A stretch of DNA of 64,000 nucleotides from Arachis hypogaea (lineage: Eukaryota; Streptophyta; Magnoliopsida; Fabales; Fabaceae): the NCBI RefSeq assembly GCF_003086295.3, contig NC_092044.1:10422100-10486099 (forward strand), in the 5' to 3' direction. Below, in pieces: positions 33,053 through 44,500 of the stretch (its first letter is position 1; every line of letters starts with the position of its first letter). The position numbers and the translations under genes are program-made. Below the pieces are notes generated by a model. The model searched no databases. It saw only the letters and a list, made by a program, of their open reading frames with translations, and was not told where the DNA came from.

Positions 33053-34985
33053 CTGGTGCGAAAACAAGCATGCATCACCTCTGACACAAAAAACTCCGGG
33101 CACAAAGTTAACACAAGGATACTTGGAGAGTTGATGATCAAAAGGGCAGTCATCCCCTTTCATGCAGGAGTGACGAGCGAAAAAGGAGCATGACTGCAAT
33201 TTCAAAATCAATATCGTTCAACAGCAGTTAGAAAGTCTAGTTCACAGATATTTCTCAAGTCCTGAAATGTCTTGATGAAAAATCAATAGACAGTAACTTA
33301 TAGATAAGAAAAGTACCTTTGATTTGGTAGAAGGCATTGTATCATGTGAAAAATGGCACTTGTCACCCTGCCAAATTTTTGTATCAGATGAAGCAAAGGA
33401 TGCCAAAATAATATGATAATTTTGAATATAAAAATATAGCAATGTATTGCATAAATTACAAAAATATACTACTCATAAAACAATGACACAGGCATGCTAC
33501 GGCACAAATTTACAAGGGTTCATGTCAATTCACGTCACATAAAAGATATATGAAAATTTTACAGAATTTCTAACTCAACTTTCTAATATAGAAATCTTGC
33601 ATAACAAAACATCTATTTCATCATAGGATTTTGTTATCATGTTGTTGTAATGTGTTTACCGTTAGTCCCAAATATAAATGAACTTCGAGCAGGTCACCAT
33701 GTTATAAGAAATGAATATCTCAACTACCATCTAGGATCACACTTAATTATAGTATCAAAACACACATAAAATTTTCCCATGCTCTCATACAAAGTTCGAC
33801 AGTAAAATATGAAAAAAAAAAAGAATGAAAGTGGAAACAACACTATGCAAGTATAAGGGGGAAAAAACATTTTAATATTTTATAGTTACACAACAAGCCT
33901 CATAGCATCTTCCAACAAGAAAATGGCGACAATAAGAGATAGTTTTTGGTTTCTGTTGTACTAGAGACAACTTCAACCTTTTAACACCAAGTTGTTTGTT
34001 CTTTTCTGCCCGTTTTTTCCGCTTTTTTCCTACATAATGAAGTTCAAGAAAGAATGGGATCAGTCACATGTTAGAAAAACAGGTTTATGAATTATTCTAT
34101 CCAAATAATGTAAAATTGACTAACATTGAGTTGACATAAAAGGATGGGAACTCAATATATCAGAAGAATACCTTCTTTTTCGCTTTCTTTTCCGCAGAAC
34201 CAGGGTCACGCTTTTTCTTACAGCTGACATCAACTTTCTGTTGATGAAAAAATTGAATAAAAAAGAAAACTGAACAACCATACTCTTAAACCAATACAAG
34301 TGCCTATTAATCTACCTTTTTTATTTATTTTATTCGTTTATTGTTAACGTGTAAAATAGTAATCAATATGAGAATAATCAAGATGGCAAGATCTTTAATG
34401 TCAATGGTATTGGATTCAAATTCTTTTTATATATAGATATAGAGAATATCAGTTTTAAATTAATAATGCTTAGTATCCTAAATAGTTTCAAAATAAATCA
34501 ACAAAGTTCATATGAGATTCGTTATTGCCAGTGAAAACTAAGAAATTAATTGACATAATCTATAAATATACGGAATGATTGTCATTTAAATACCATAGAA
34601 GTAAGTTTAAGCAGTAATGTACCCAGGTCAAGATCATACCTCTGATGCAGCAGGGTTTCCATGATCCTTGTCAGAGTCCTCTTCCAATATGCATTCGTGC
34701 AAGACTTGATTTTGAACATAATTTATTGGCATGTCAGTAACCAGTTTCCTACCTATTTCTTTGCCTAAACCTTCCTTTTTTGTCTTCCCCATATTAATAC
34801 TTTTGGGGTTCTGAACCTCATCAATTTTCGTTTGAGGAATAAAGGAATCTGCAGTAGGCATGCCAAATGAACTACAATCCACTCCAAAGTCTCCAACAAG
34901 TTCTCCCTCTTCTATGTCTTCATTTTCAATCTGAATATTTGAAAAATTAGATGCATTGTTTGCACAAGTTGACTTTTCTAAATTC

Positions 34986-36073
34986 TTTTCATTGATTTGG
35001 AAAAAGCGTATGATAGGGTACCAAGGGAGGTCTTATGGAAGGTTTTAGAAAAGAGGAGAGTAAGGATCGCATATATTCGGGCAATTAAAGACATGTATGA
35101 TGGGGCCACAACTAGTGTGAAGACTCAAGGTGGTGTGACAGAGGAATTCCCTATTGGTATAGGATTACACCAGGGATCATCCTTAAGTCCATACCTTTTC
35201 ACATTAGTCTTGGAAGTACTCACAGAGCACATCCAATGCCATGGTGCATGCTTTTTGCCGATGATATCGTCCTTATGGGAGAGTCAAGGGAAGACCTAAA
35301 TAAGAAGTTGGAGTTATGGAGAGAAGCTCTAGAAGTGTATGGTCTGTGCATAAGCCGTAGCAAGACGGAATATATGGAATGTAAGTTCAGTCTGAGAAGG
35401 GAAAACTCCAATATAGAAGTGAAAATTGGAGAGAACACCTTACGAAAAGTTAAAAGTTTTAAGTATCTTGGGTGCATCATACAGGATAATGGAGAGATTG
35501 AACATGATGTAAATCATAGGATCCAAGCAGGTTGGTCAAAATGGCGGAGTGCATCTGGTTTTATATGCGACAAAAAAGTGCCTTTAAAACTTAAAGGTAA
35601 ATTCTATCGCACCGCTATAAGACCGGCTATGCTGTATGGTACGGAGTGTTGGGCGGCTAAAGGAGAGCACGAACATAAGCTGAGTGTGGCAGAGATGAAG
35701 ATGTTGAGATGGATGAGTGGTCACACGCGATTGGATAAAATAAGGAATGAAGATATAAGGGAGAGAGTTGGAGTAGCACCCATTGTGGAAAAGATGGTTG
35801 AATCGCGTCTCAGGTGGTTTGGACATGTGAGAAGAAGACCGATAAAACATCCAGTCAGGAGGGTGGATGAGATGGAAGATGGACAAAGGGCGAAAGGCAG
35901 AGGAAGACCTAAGAAGACCATCCATGAGGTGGTCAAACGAGATCTACATGTAAACGGTCTCTCTGTAGACATGATACATGACAGAGCACAATGACGTCGT
36001 TTGATTCATGTAGCCGACCCCACTTAGTGGGACAAGGCTTTGTTGTTGTTGTTGTTGTTGTTGTTGTTTCATT
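34986..36073 (+). mobile_element. RTE-type LINE, 5'-truncated, in an exon of the CCCH gene
   Basis: Element 34994-36066 is flanked by TTTCATT (34987-34993 and 36067-36073). The + strand encodes the end of a reverse transcriptase: [15 protein letters not shown], then [28 protein letters not shown] (about 35245-35295) and the C-terminal KSFKYLGCIIQDNG...RWFGHVRRRP, in two frames joined by a shift near 35236. The ending CACTTAGTGGGACAAGGCTT plus a run of TTG units is the signature of plant RTE elements. It is 5'-truncated, as is usual for LINE insertions, and lies antisense within exon 2 of the CCCH gene. Confidence 0.9.
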
Positions 36074-37499
36074 TCATATTTATCTTCCAAAGAAACATGC
36101 AATCCTTGAGTAACCATTAAGTCACATTGCTCTACCTTCTCAACTTCACCTTCTTTAGAATTTGGAAGAGAACCCGTTGCAGCACAAACCACTTCCATTT
36201 CACTCCCCTCTCTCCCGTGGTTTATACTTCGATATACCAGTTACCAATGCAGAAGTTTGTTCCTGTGCTGATGTTGACAACTCAACTCCTAAGCATTGAT
36301 TAAAGTTTTCAGAGGGAAGTTGATCAAGCGGGCCTTGTACTTGCATCTCACCTGCATTACCACATTTTTTGACATCAGAATGCGGGAATTCATCATTCTC
36401 GAATCGGTAATCCATAGGCTCAACTGCCCTGTTCTGTTCCTCGCCTGACCCTGCACTCACAGAGATTAAACCACTATCACAAATGATATTTTGTGTTCCA
36501 TTCACAACCAGTTCCAACTCATCCATTATCTTTTGTTGCTCTATATCTGCATCGTTACACCTGTCCTGCAGCAGTGTCCTAAAAGTATCCTCAACTTCCT
36601 CTATTCCCATCATCTCCTCTATATCACCCAAAACAATATCATTGACAACACACACCCTGCCCTTGTTTCCAGTCCCTTCAACAGTCTCGTCAAACTCCTG
36701 TATGCTTTCGATCGGGACAGCATCCTTGGGATGGATAAAATCAGAACCAACAAATTCAGAGAACTCGGGTCCCTTCTCCTTTTTCTCTGGCTTCTTTCTA
36801 CCATTGCCATTATCTTGGAAAAGAAATAACCATAATTTAAAACAAATATGATAGAGGCAAATAAATTTAAAAAAGTGTATAATCAAAGTGAAATCAACAG
36901 GAAATTGATCTTTATGCACAACCAAGCTTCCATGTCAATTTCTCAGGCAATAGGTAAGCTAAAAAAAGTAGAGACAACACTTGATGAGTAAATTGTACCC
37001 TTTTGGGTTTCAATTTACCAAAATTTAAGCAAAATCCAGACTGGATTAAGGAAAAAAAACTGCGCAGAGAGGTTAAAATAGTATCAAATTAAGCAAAAAA
37101 ATAGCAAAAAAAAACATATACAAAAACCATATGATCTAAAGCACAAAAATAATGACAAATTTTTAAAACACAACTAATAAATGACCAAAAGAACATGCTA
37201 CAAGAAACATTTTGATTTAAAATAACATACTAGGTGTGGCAAGAAGCTGAGAGAAAATTCGAACAAGAGTGATGTATGTTTCGCTGTGTTAAGTGTGATC
37301 GGCGATAAGGAGCAAAACTCCGTGGTTTTAAGGTATCCAATTCAGCTTGCTCCATTGGAATCAACAAAAAGGTTTCAGAGTTGCAAAGCTCTTACTGTGG
37401 ATTTGGCAAAGAGGCAAGAAGCTGGCTCACCACCCCAACAGCTTCCTTCTCCTTCCACCTCTTTAGGCTAAGCCTATAAAGATGCCCAGTATGTCCTAT

Positions 37500-38340
37500 T
37501 TTCTACAAAGTTGCAAATAAGAAGATTTATCCTTTAAAATTGCAAATCGCTCTCCTTATTTGACCTGCAGTAAAGAAAATGAATCATTGAGAATTTTTTA
37601 AATTTTGCAACTTAACAAATATAGTTCTTGCTTGAGTATAATTAGCTATGTGCTTTCAGTTTGTTTTTTGTGGAGCAGATTCGAATATGCATATTCAAAC
37701 ATGCCTTTGGGAAATTTATCTTTGTGCTCAATATCAACTTTACCACTCTTTTTATCCCAAAACAGCAAAGAATCATAACAAATAAAATCAGAATAAAAAA
37801 CAGTAGAGAATCAATAATCAAAACAAAAATAGAAAATAGAACCAATAATCATAACAAATTGAACATCATCATAACCACAATCAGAAAATCAAAACCAAGA
37901 ACCAAGAATCAATCATCATAACGAATACAAAAATCATCAAGTCACAACATAAAAAAAATAGAAGTCAGAACAGAAAAAAAAGTCCGGAAAAATCAGATTA
38001 AACAAGAAATCAGAACAAAAATTGAACAAATCATACCTGAGGCTGAGAGATTGAGAACGATGGAGCACAACAAAGAATGATGGAAAACAACGGCGCTAAG
38101 GACGATGCGGCTGCTGAGATTGACGGTGCTGAGAACGACGAGGCTGAGAGACGCGGCTTCTGGACGGCCGATGATGGGACGGAAACTGCGGTTGCTGGAC
38201 GGCTGGATAGCGACGGCAGAGAGGAGTATAGGACTGTGATGAGAGAGGAGTGTGCGTGAGTGAGGGAGAGAGAGCAGTTTGTGTGTAGCGAGAAAAGAGT
38301 AAGGAGAAGCGGTAAGTACGGGACTGTATCAATCAGGTTT
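37500..38340. other. Upstream flank of CCCH gene; GC-richer block at its right end
   Basis: 37500-38030 is A-rich without a gene. 38040-38340 is markedly GC-richer, with an open + frame (38077-38259, Asp/Glu/Ala-rich) that I do not recognise. It may be the leader or cargo of the hAT-like element whose right terminus (CATCCCTA) is at 38568. Confidence 0.35.
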
Positions 38341-38768
38341 AGATTAGGGGATATTTTGAAAAGTTATCTTTTATATATATAGGTACCGGTTCAGTTCGGT
38401 TTGATTCAGGTTTTTAGTATCAAAACCAAAAACCGAACCAAACTGAACCAAAAACCCCCAAAATTTTATTTTTTCAGTTTTTTCAATTTTCAGTTTGTTT
38501 GGTTATTAGTTTTTTCGATTCAGTTTATCAGTTTTATTCAGATTTGATTGATTTTGAACATCCCTAAACACTGCAACCAAAACCTTGGATAAATCCAAAC
38601 GTCAATATAAAAAGTAAACTCAAAATCAAAGTTATTATTGAAGGAGAAAAGGAAAAAAAATATCCCAAAAAATTAATTAAAGAAAAATCGAAAAATTATT
38701 AAAAAAATTTTTTGAAACACGGTAGAATTAAAATTTTTTTGATATATATAAATAAAAATAAAGTTATT
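38341..38768 (+). repeat. Direct repeat copy A (hAT terminus plus flank)
   Basis: Starts AGATTAGGGGATATTTTG. It contains GGTTCAGTTCGGTTTGATTC-type motifs, a hAT-like terminus ending TTTTGAACATCCCTA at 38568, and about 200 bases of flanking DNA (ACACTGCAACCAAAACCTTGG...). Copy B at 39932-40405 repeats all three parts in the same order. Confidence 0.75.
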
Positions 38769-39931
38769 GGATGATCGAACCGAACCGATTAAGTTATTGG
38801 GTCACTGGTTCAATCGGTGGGTCACTGGTCGAACGGTTAATCCGGTCTAATTAAATAACAATTTCGCTACGTTATCAACAGCATTTCTACCAATTCTTGT
38901 TTATGACTATGTTTAATGAAAATGTCTTTCTAGATGTGTCTAATAAAAATGTCTTTTTATGGCTGTTTCTAATGGAAATGTCTTTATATATGTATTCCTG
39001 GATGTGTCTCTTTATGCATGTGTTTAAAATATAATAATTAATTATTATTGGCAATAAGTTGGCAGATAGTATATTGGTACTCTATATTTTTCCATTAAAT
39101 AATTATATAAAAATTAATTATTTTTCTTTATTATAAATACTTTTATTTTATTTTTATAAAAATAATTATCATTTTTAAATTTTAATACTTTATTAATTAG
39201 TCTATATTTATTTTATTATCATATTATTATAGGTGAAAACTCACATATAATTGTTTTCATGTAAAGTTGATATTTAAGAACCGTTAGATGATTTGACAAG
39301 TTTGACTAAATATATATATCATCTAACGATTTTCAACTATCAATTTCATAGGAAGACAACTATATGTGAATTTTATTTATTATTATATACTATAAGTATT
39401 TATTGAAAAAATAATAATAGATATCATATAATTATAAAAAAAATAAACTGTGATTAATAAAATTTTTTGTTTATCTTTTTAATTTATATATATTTAATAA
39501 AATTTATAGTTAAATAAAATATAATTGATTTAAAAATGAGTGACTTTAAAAATTAAAATAAATTGAGTATAAGTAAAAGAAAATATTACTATATGTATAT
39601 AATTTGTATATATATTAGTAAGAAGTATTGCAGCTTGGATGGTTGATCATCCTTGTTGCCTTCTTGGGAGAACATATTGCTGATATGTCATAAATTCGCT
39701 TTCAAATGTGATAGAGTAGTTCAGGTCAGTTTTCGTCGATCACTCTAGATTTAACCAATTCGTATCGGTTCACTATCTTAATCGGTTTTCGTCGATCACT
39801 CTAGATTTAACCGATTCGTATCGGTTCACTACCTTAAGCAATCCTAACCTTAAAATAGACCGATGTTGGGTTTGGTTTGTCGATTTTTCGATCAAATTGA
39901 TCAGTTCGGTCCGGTTTTAATAACTATAGAT
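38769..39931. mobile_element. hAT-related remnant between the two direct repeats
   Basis: The left part (38769-38860, GTTATTGGGTCACTGGTTCAAT) matches the subterminal sequence of the hAT element at 58857. The right part ends GGTCCGGTTTTAATAACTATAG (to about 39928), an inverted terminus of the same type. The interior is AT-rich and non-coding, with a two-copy tandem repeat of about 54 bases at 39727-39835 (TTTTCGTCGATCACTCTAG) and a small MITE at 39232-39373. Confidence 0.5.
39232..39373. mobile_element. Small foldback MITE
   Basis: GGTGAAAACTCACATATAATTG on the left is matched, inverted, by TAAAATTCACATATAGTTGT on the right. The inner arms ACCGTTAGATGAT and ATCATCTAACGATT also pair, so nearly the whole 140 bases can fold back. 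It does not code. Confidence 0.65.
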
Positions 39932-39954
39932 TAGAGAATATTTTAAAAAATTAT

Positions 39955-40002
<48 letters not shown>

Positions 40003-40405
40003 AATTCGGTTCGGTTTGATTCAAGTTTTGTAGTATCAAAACAAAAAATTGAACCAAACTAAACCAAAAATTCCAAAATTTTATTGAACCAAACTGAACC
40101 AAAAATTCCAAAATTTTATTTTTTTCAGTTTTTTTATTTTCGATTATAATTTTTTTGGTTCAGTTGATTAGTTTTTATTCGGATTTGATCGATTTTGAAT
40201 ACCCCTGGACACTGCAACCAAAATCTTGGATAAATCTAAATAAGTCAATATAAAAAATAAACTCAAAATCTGAGTTATTATTGAGGGAGAAAAAGGAAAA
40301 AAATACCCCAAAAAATAATTAAAGAAAAACCGAAAATTATTAAAAAAAATTTTGAAACACAATAGAATTAAAATTTATTTGATATATATAAATAAAATAA
40401 AGTTG
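39932..40405 (+). repeat. Direct repeat copy B
   Basis: Second copy of 38341-38768. Differences are an expanded TA microsatellite (39957-40000), a short internal duplication of the AACCAAACTGAACC phrase near 40080, and scattered substitutions. The hAT terminus here ends ATACCCCTG at 40207, closer to a canonical CAGGGGTGT-type end. Confidence 0.75.
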
Positions 40406-41002
40406 AGAAGCCAAATATTAAATGGAACATAGAAGTATAGAACTAGTCCATTTTAGGAGCACCCTTAAATGTGTCACTTTGAACACAACATAAAGTTTAT
40501 TTGGTGTACTACTCCATTATTAATGATCAACTACATAACCCATAAGAAGAATCAACGAACATCACTCATCGTACTTGAGTTGTGGTATCTGTGTGTCGGA
40601 TATATTTTAGACACAAGATTTATTAATATTTATGTTTATTGTGTCTAGTTGTATCTTAATAAAAAATAAAAATAAAATTTTCGAATACGTTTGGACACAC
40701 TTAAATACTATCATGTGTAAGTATGTCTAATCTTATTCTTAACATGTATTCTTAAAAATAAATTTAAAAATAATATATATTTAAAACAAAAAATATTTTA
40801 AATACTTTATATAATTAAAATAAGATATTAAAAATAATTAAAAATTTATTTATATTTTAATATCAATAAAATATCAAAATATTATTATTTTTTTAAAAAA
40901 ATACATCATATTTTATATATATACGTGTCCCTATATTTTATAAGATTTTAAAATTTATGTGTCGACATATCTTATGCTGTATTGTATTCATGCATCATAG
41001 TG
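40406..41002. other. AT-rich DNA left of the intact Copia
   Basis: No gene is seen. The GTGTCGGATATATTTTAGACAC-like phrase near 40592 is a common legume repeat type, but I cannot bound it. Confidence 0.35.
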
Positions 41003-41007
41003 ATATA

Positions 41008-41435
41008 TGTGAAAATTAGTAAAGCTAATTTTAGAAAATATATAAATAAATAATAACTAAATAAAATGAGAGGTAATAAACAATCTTAATTTATAACCTT
41101 AGAATTTTAGTGGTTGAAAAAGAGAAGAATTATATACCTCTAATTGACGGATGGTTCATATTGAAGAGACTCACCTATAAATTGAGTTTTTCTTTAATTC
41201 ATTTCAATCAAGTCATCCAAAGAGAATAACATAATATTTCTTTGAGTAGTTTTCTTCTATATATATAGAGAGAAGTGTGTTCTCCTTTTGTCAAGAGAGA
41301 GTGTTATTGTAGTCTCCTTGTGAGAGAGAGAAGTAGTAATTCTCAAAGAAAGTTATTCAATTGTTTCCATATTTTATACAAATTTCTAATTTTTCATCTC
41401 TATATTTTGCTGTGTCATTTGTCTGGTACCTAACA
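41008..41435 (+). repeat. 5' LTR of intact Copia
   Basis: Begins TGTGAAAATTAG and ends GGTACCTAACA. A TATATATAGAGAG stretch near 41258 is the likeliest core promoter. Its partner is 45446-45873. Confidence 0.95.
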
Positions 41436-41503
41436 GTGGTATCAGAGCCAAAGGTTGCTGATTAAGATTTTTTTTTTCGCTGCGAGTTACCGTCTAAAAA
41501 AAA

Positions 41504-44500
41504 ATGGCAGCAAAGTATGAAATTCCAAAATTCAGTGGGAGTAATTTTTCCATATGGAAATTGAAGATAAAATCCATTATGAGAAAAGACAATTGCGTGA
41601 CAGCAATTGAAGGTAGACCCACTGGAATTACAGATGAAAAATGGAAGGAGATGGACAACAATGCTGTTGCAAACTTACACTTGGCACTAGCTGACTCAGT
41701 TTTATCAAGTGTAGCAGAGAAAAAGACAGCAAAGGAAATTTGGGATGCTCTCACAAAATTATATGAAGTCAAGTCACTTCACAACAAGATATTCTTGAAG
41801 AGAAGACTTTATATTCTTCGAATGAGTGAGTCCACATCGGCAACGGATCACATCAACAATCTAAATACGCTATTTTCCCAACTCTCATCGTTGGAATATA
41901 CCATAGCGGAAAATGAACGTGCAGAGCTCTTACTTCAAAGTCTACCAGATTCATATGATCAGCTAATCATTAACTTAACTAATAATGTTTTGACTGATTA
42001 TCTTTCTTTTGATGACATGGCTGCTGCGGTTCTTGAAGAAGAATCTAGGCGCAAGAATAAGGAAGATAGATTAGAAAGCTCAAAACAAGCAGAGGCTTTG
42101 TTGATGACAAGAGGGAGATTAATGGAGCGTGGTTTCAGTGGGAGTCAAAGTAGACCAAAGTCACAAAGTAAGAAGCAGGTCAAATGCTACAATTGTGGTA
42201 AGAGAGGGCACTTCAAGAAAGATTGTTGGAATAAGAAGAGTATAGAGAAGGTTCCAGAAGGATCAAGTTCTCAAGGATGTGTTGCAAGTACCTCTGATGA
42301 TGGAGAAATCCTGTATGGCGAAGCAACAATTGGTTCTAAAGGCAGCAAACAGCTCACTGATGTTTGGATTGTTGATTCAGGAGCAACATGGCACATGACT
42401 CCTCATCGTGATTGGTTTTGTACATATGAACCTGTCTTAGAAGGATCTGTGTTTATGGGAAACGATCATGCCTTAGAAATTGTTGGAATAGGTACTGTCA
42501 AAATAAAAATGTTTGATGGTTCTATTCGTTCACTTCAAGGGGTAAGACATGTGAAGGGCTTGAAGAAGAACTTGTTGTCGATTGGGCAACTGGATGAACT
42601 TGGCTGCAAGACCCATATTGAAGGTGGGATCTTGAAAGTTGTGGTAATAAAAGCAGAAAAGATTGCAGCAAATCTATATATGCTTGTGGGAGATACTTTG
42701 CAAGAAGCAGAGGCATCAGTTGCTTCAACAAGCCAAGAAAAAATGACGATGATATGGCATTGCAAACTAGGCCACATGTCAGAACGAGGTTTGAAGATTC
42801 TTGTAGAACGTAATCTCATTCCCGGGCTCAAATCGGTAAACTTACCGTTTTGTAAGCACTGCGTTACAAGCAAACAACATAGATTGACGTTTGGTAGATC
42901 AACTGCTCGGAGCAAGCACATATTGGAGTTGATTCATTCTGATGTGTGGGAATCGCCGGAGATGTCCCTAGGAGGAGCAAAATATCTTGTATCATTTATT
43001 GATGATTACTCTAGGAGGCTATGGGTGTTCCCGATCAAGAAGAAGTCAGACGTGTTTGCGATGTTCAAAGAGTTTAAAGCAAAGTTAGAACTTGAATCTG
43101 GAAAGAAGATCAAGTGTTTAAGGACAGATAATGGAGGAGAATATGTCGATGGCGATTTTCTAACATTTTGCAAGCAAGCAGGTATTCAACGGCAATTCAC
43201 AGTTGCATATACGCCTCAGCAAAATGGTGTAGCAGAGCGAATGAATCGGACTCTCCTAGAAAGAGCACGAGCTATGTTGCAAACTACAGGTTTAGCTAAG
43301 TCTTTTTGGGCAGAAGCTGTTAAAACTGCCTGTTATGTGATAAATCGGTCACCATCAACTGCAATTGGGTTGAAGACACCAATGGAGATGTGGCAAGGTA
43401 AGCCACCTAATTATTCTTCTTTACATATATTTGGTTGTCCTGTGTACGTAATGTACAATTCCCAGGAAAGAACAAAGCTGGACCCAAAGTCTAGAAAATG
43501 TATATTCTTGGGTTATACTGACGGAGTTAAGGGGTATCGCCTGTGGGATCCCACTGCCCGCAAGGTAGTTGTCAGTAGAGATGTGATATTTGCAGAAGAT
43601 GAATTGCAAAAGGAACAAGAAAATGACAGCACTGTTAAAGATATAACCACTGTTCAAATAGATGAAAAATGCAGAGAAGGTGATCTTTCTGAAGCAGAAC
43701 CACAGCACGAAGAACAAGAAGCAGAGGCCAATGACATAGAAGTTCGTCGATCCACTCGACAAAGAAGAACACCATCATGGCACTCAAATTATGTTTTGAC
43801 AAACCATGATGCATATTGTCTTTTGACAGAAGATGGAGAACCAACAACTTTTATGGAGGCTATGCGCAATCCAGATGCTTCTATGTGGATGACAGCAATG
43901 CAAGAAGAAATTGAGGCATTACATAGGAACCATACCTGGAAACTTGTTGAACTTCTAGCAGGTCGGAAAGCCATTGGTAACAAATGGGTTTACAAGATCA
44001 AACGAGATAGTAATAATCAGGTGGAACGATATCGTGCAAGATTGGTTGTCAAGGGATATGCTCAGAAAGAAGGTATTGACTTCAATGAAATATTTTCTCC
44101 AGTGGTGAGACTAACTACTATTAGAGTAGTTTTGGCTATATGTGCTGCATTTGATTTACATCTAGAGCAATTAGATGTAAAGACTGCTTTTCTTCATGGA
44201 GAACTTGAAGAAGAGATATATATGCTCCAACCAGAAGGTTTTGAAGAAAAAGGAAAAGAAAACTTGGTTTGCAGGTTAACTAAATCTCTGTACGGTCTAA
44301 AGCAGGCGCCAAGGTGTTGGTACAAGAAATTTGATTCTTTCATTATTAGCCTTGGATACAACAGACTTAGTTCAGATCATTGTACTTATTACAAGAGGTC
44401 TGGTGATAATGATTTCATCATTCTGCTGTTGTATGTGGATGACATGTTGGTGGTAGGTCCCAACAAAGATCAAATCCAAGAATTGAAGGCACAGTTGGCT

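Larger units (their letters stand above)
31600..37355 (-). pseudogene. CCCH zinc-finger protein gene, disrupted
   Basis: Seven exons read on the - strand: E1 37355-37231 (MEQAELDTLKPRSFAPYRRSHL...SETYITLVRIFSQLL); E2 36813-34640 (acidic, low-complexity; includes a LINE); E3 34237-34172 (KVDVSCKKKRDPGSAEKKAKK); E4 34029-33899 (KRKKRAEKNKQLGVKRLKL, then CRHFLVGRCYE); E5 33367-33317 (GDKCHFSH, completing the first CCCH finger); E6 33193-33053 (two more fingers, CSFFARHSCMKGDDCPFDH and CVNFVPGVFCVRGDACLFSH); E7 from 32261 (KGVSFVDVAKLS, IPKGINFLAFGK). This layout matches plant CCCH proteins with three C-terminal fingers, likely nuclear RNA-binding proteins. Damage: a one-base shift near 37288, another near 36215, the LINE at 34994-36066, exon 4 out of phase with exon 3, a GC instead of GT donor after exon 4, and replacement of the 3' end by Copia sequence at about 31600. 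Confidence 0.78.

Noticed and set aside
35584..35972. Frames of 83-113 residues antisense to the LINE reverse transcriptase
   Set aside because: They are shadows of the conserved + strand RT C-terminal frame.
38077..38259. 60-residue Asp/Glu/Ala-rich frame as a gene
   Set aside because: It is a short, unrecognised frame in a GC-rich block beside a hAT-like terminus, and there is no supporting exon structure.
42522..43983. Several - strand frames inside the intact Copia
   Set aside because: They are antisense shadows of the 1297-residue gag-pol frame; similar shadows recur in the decayed copy.
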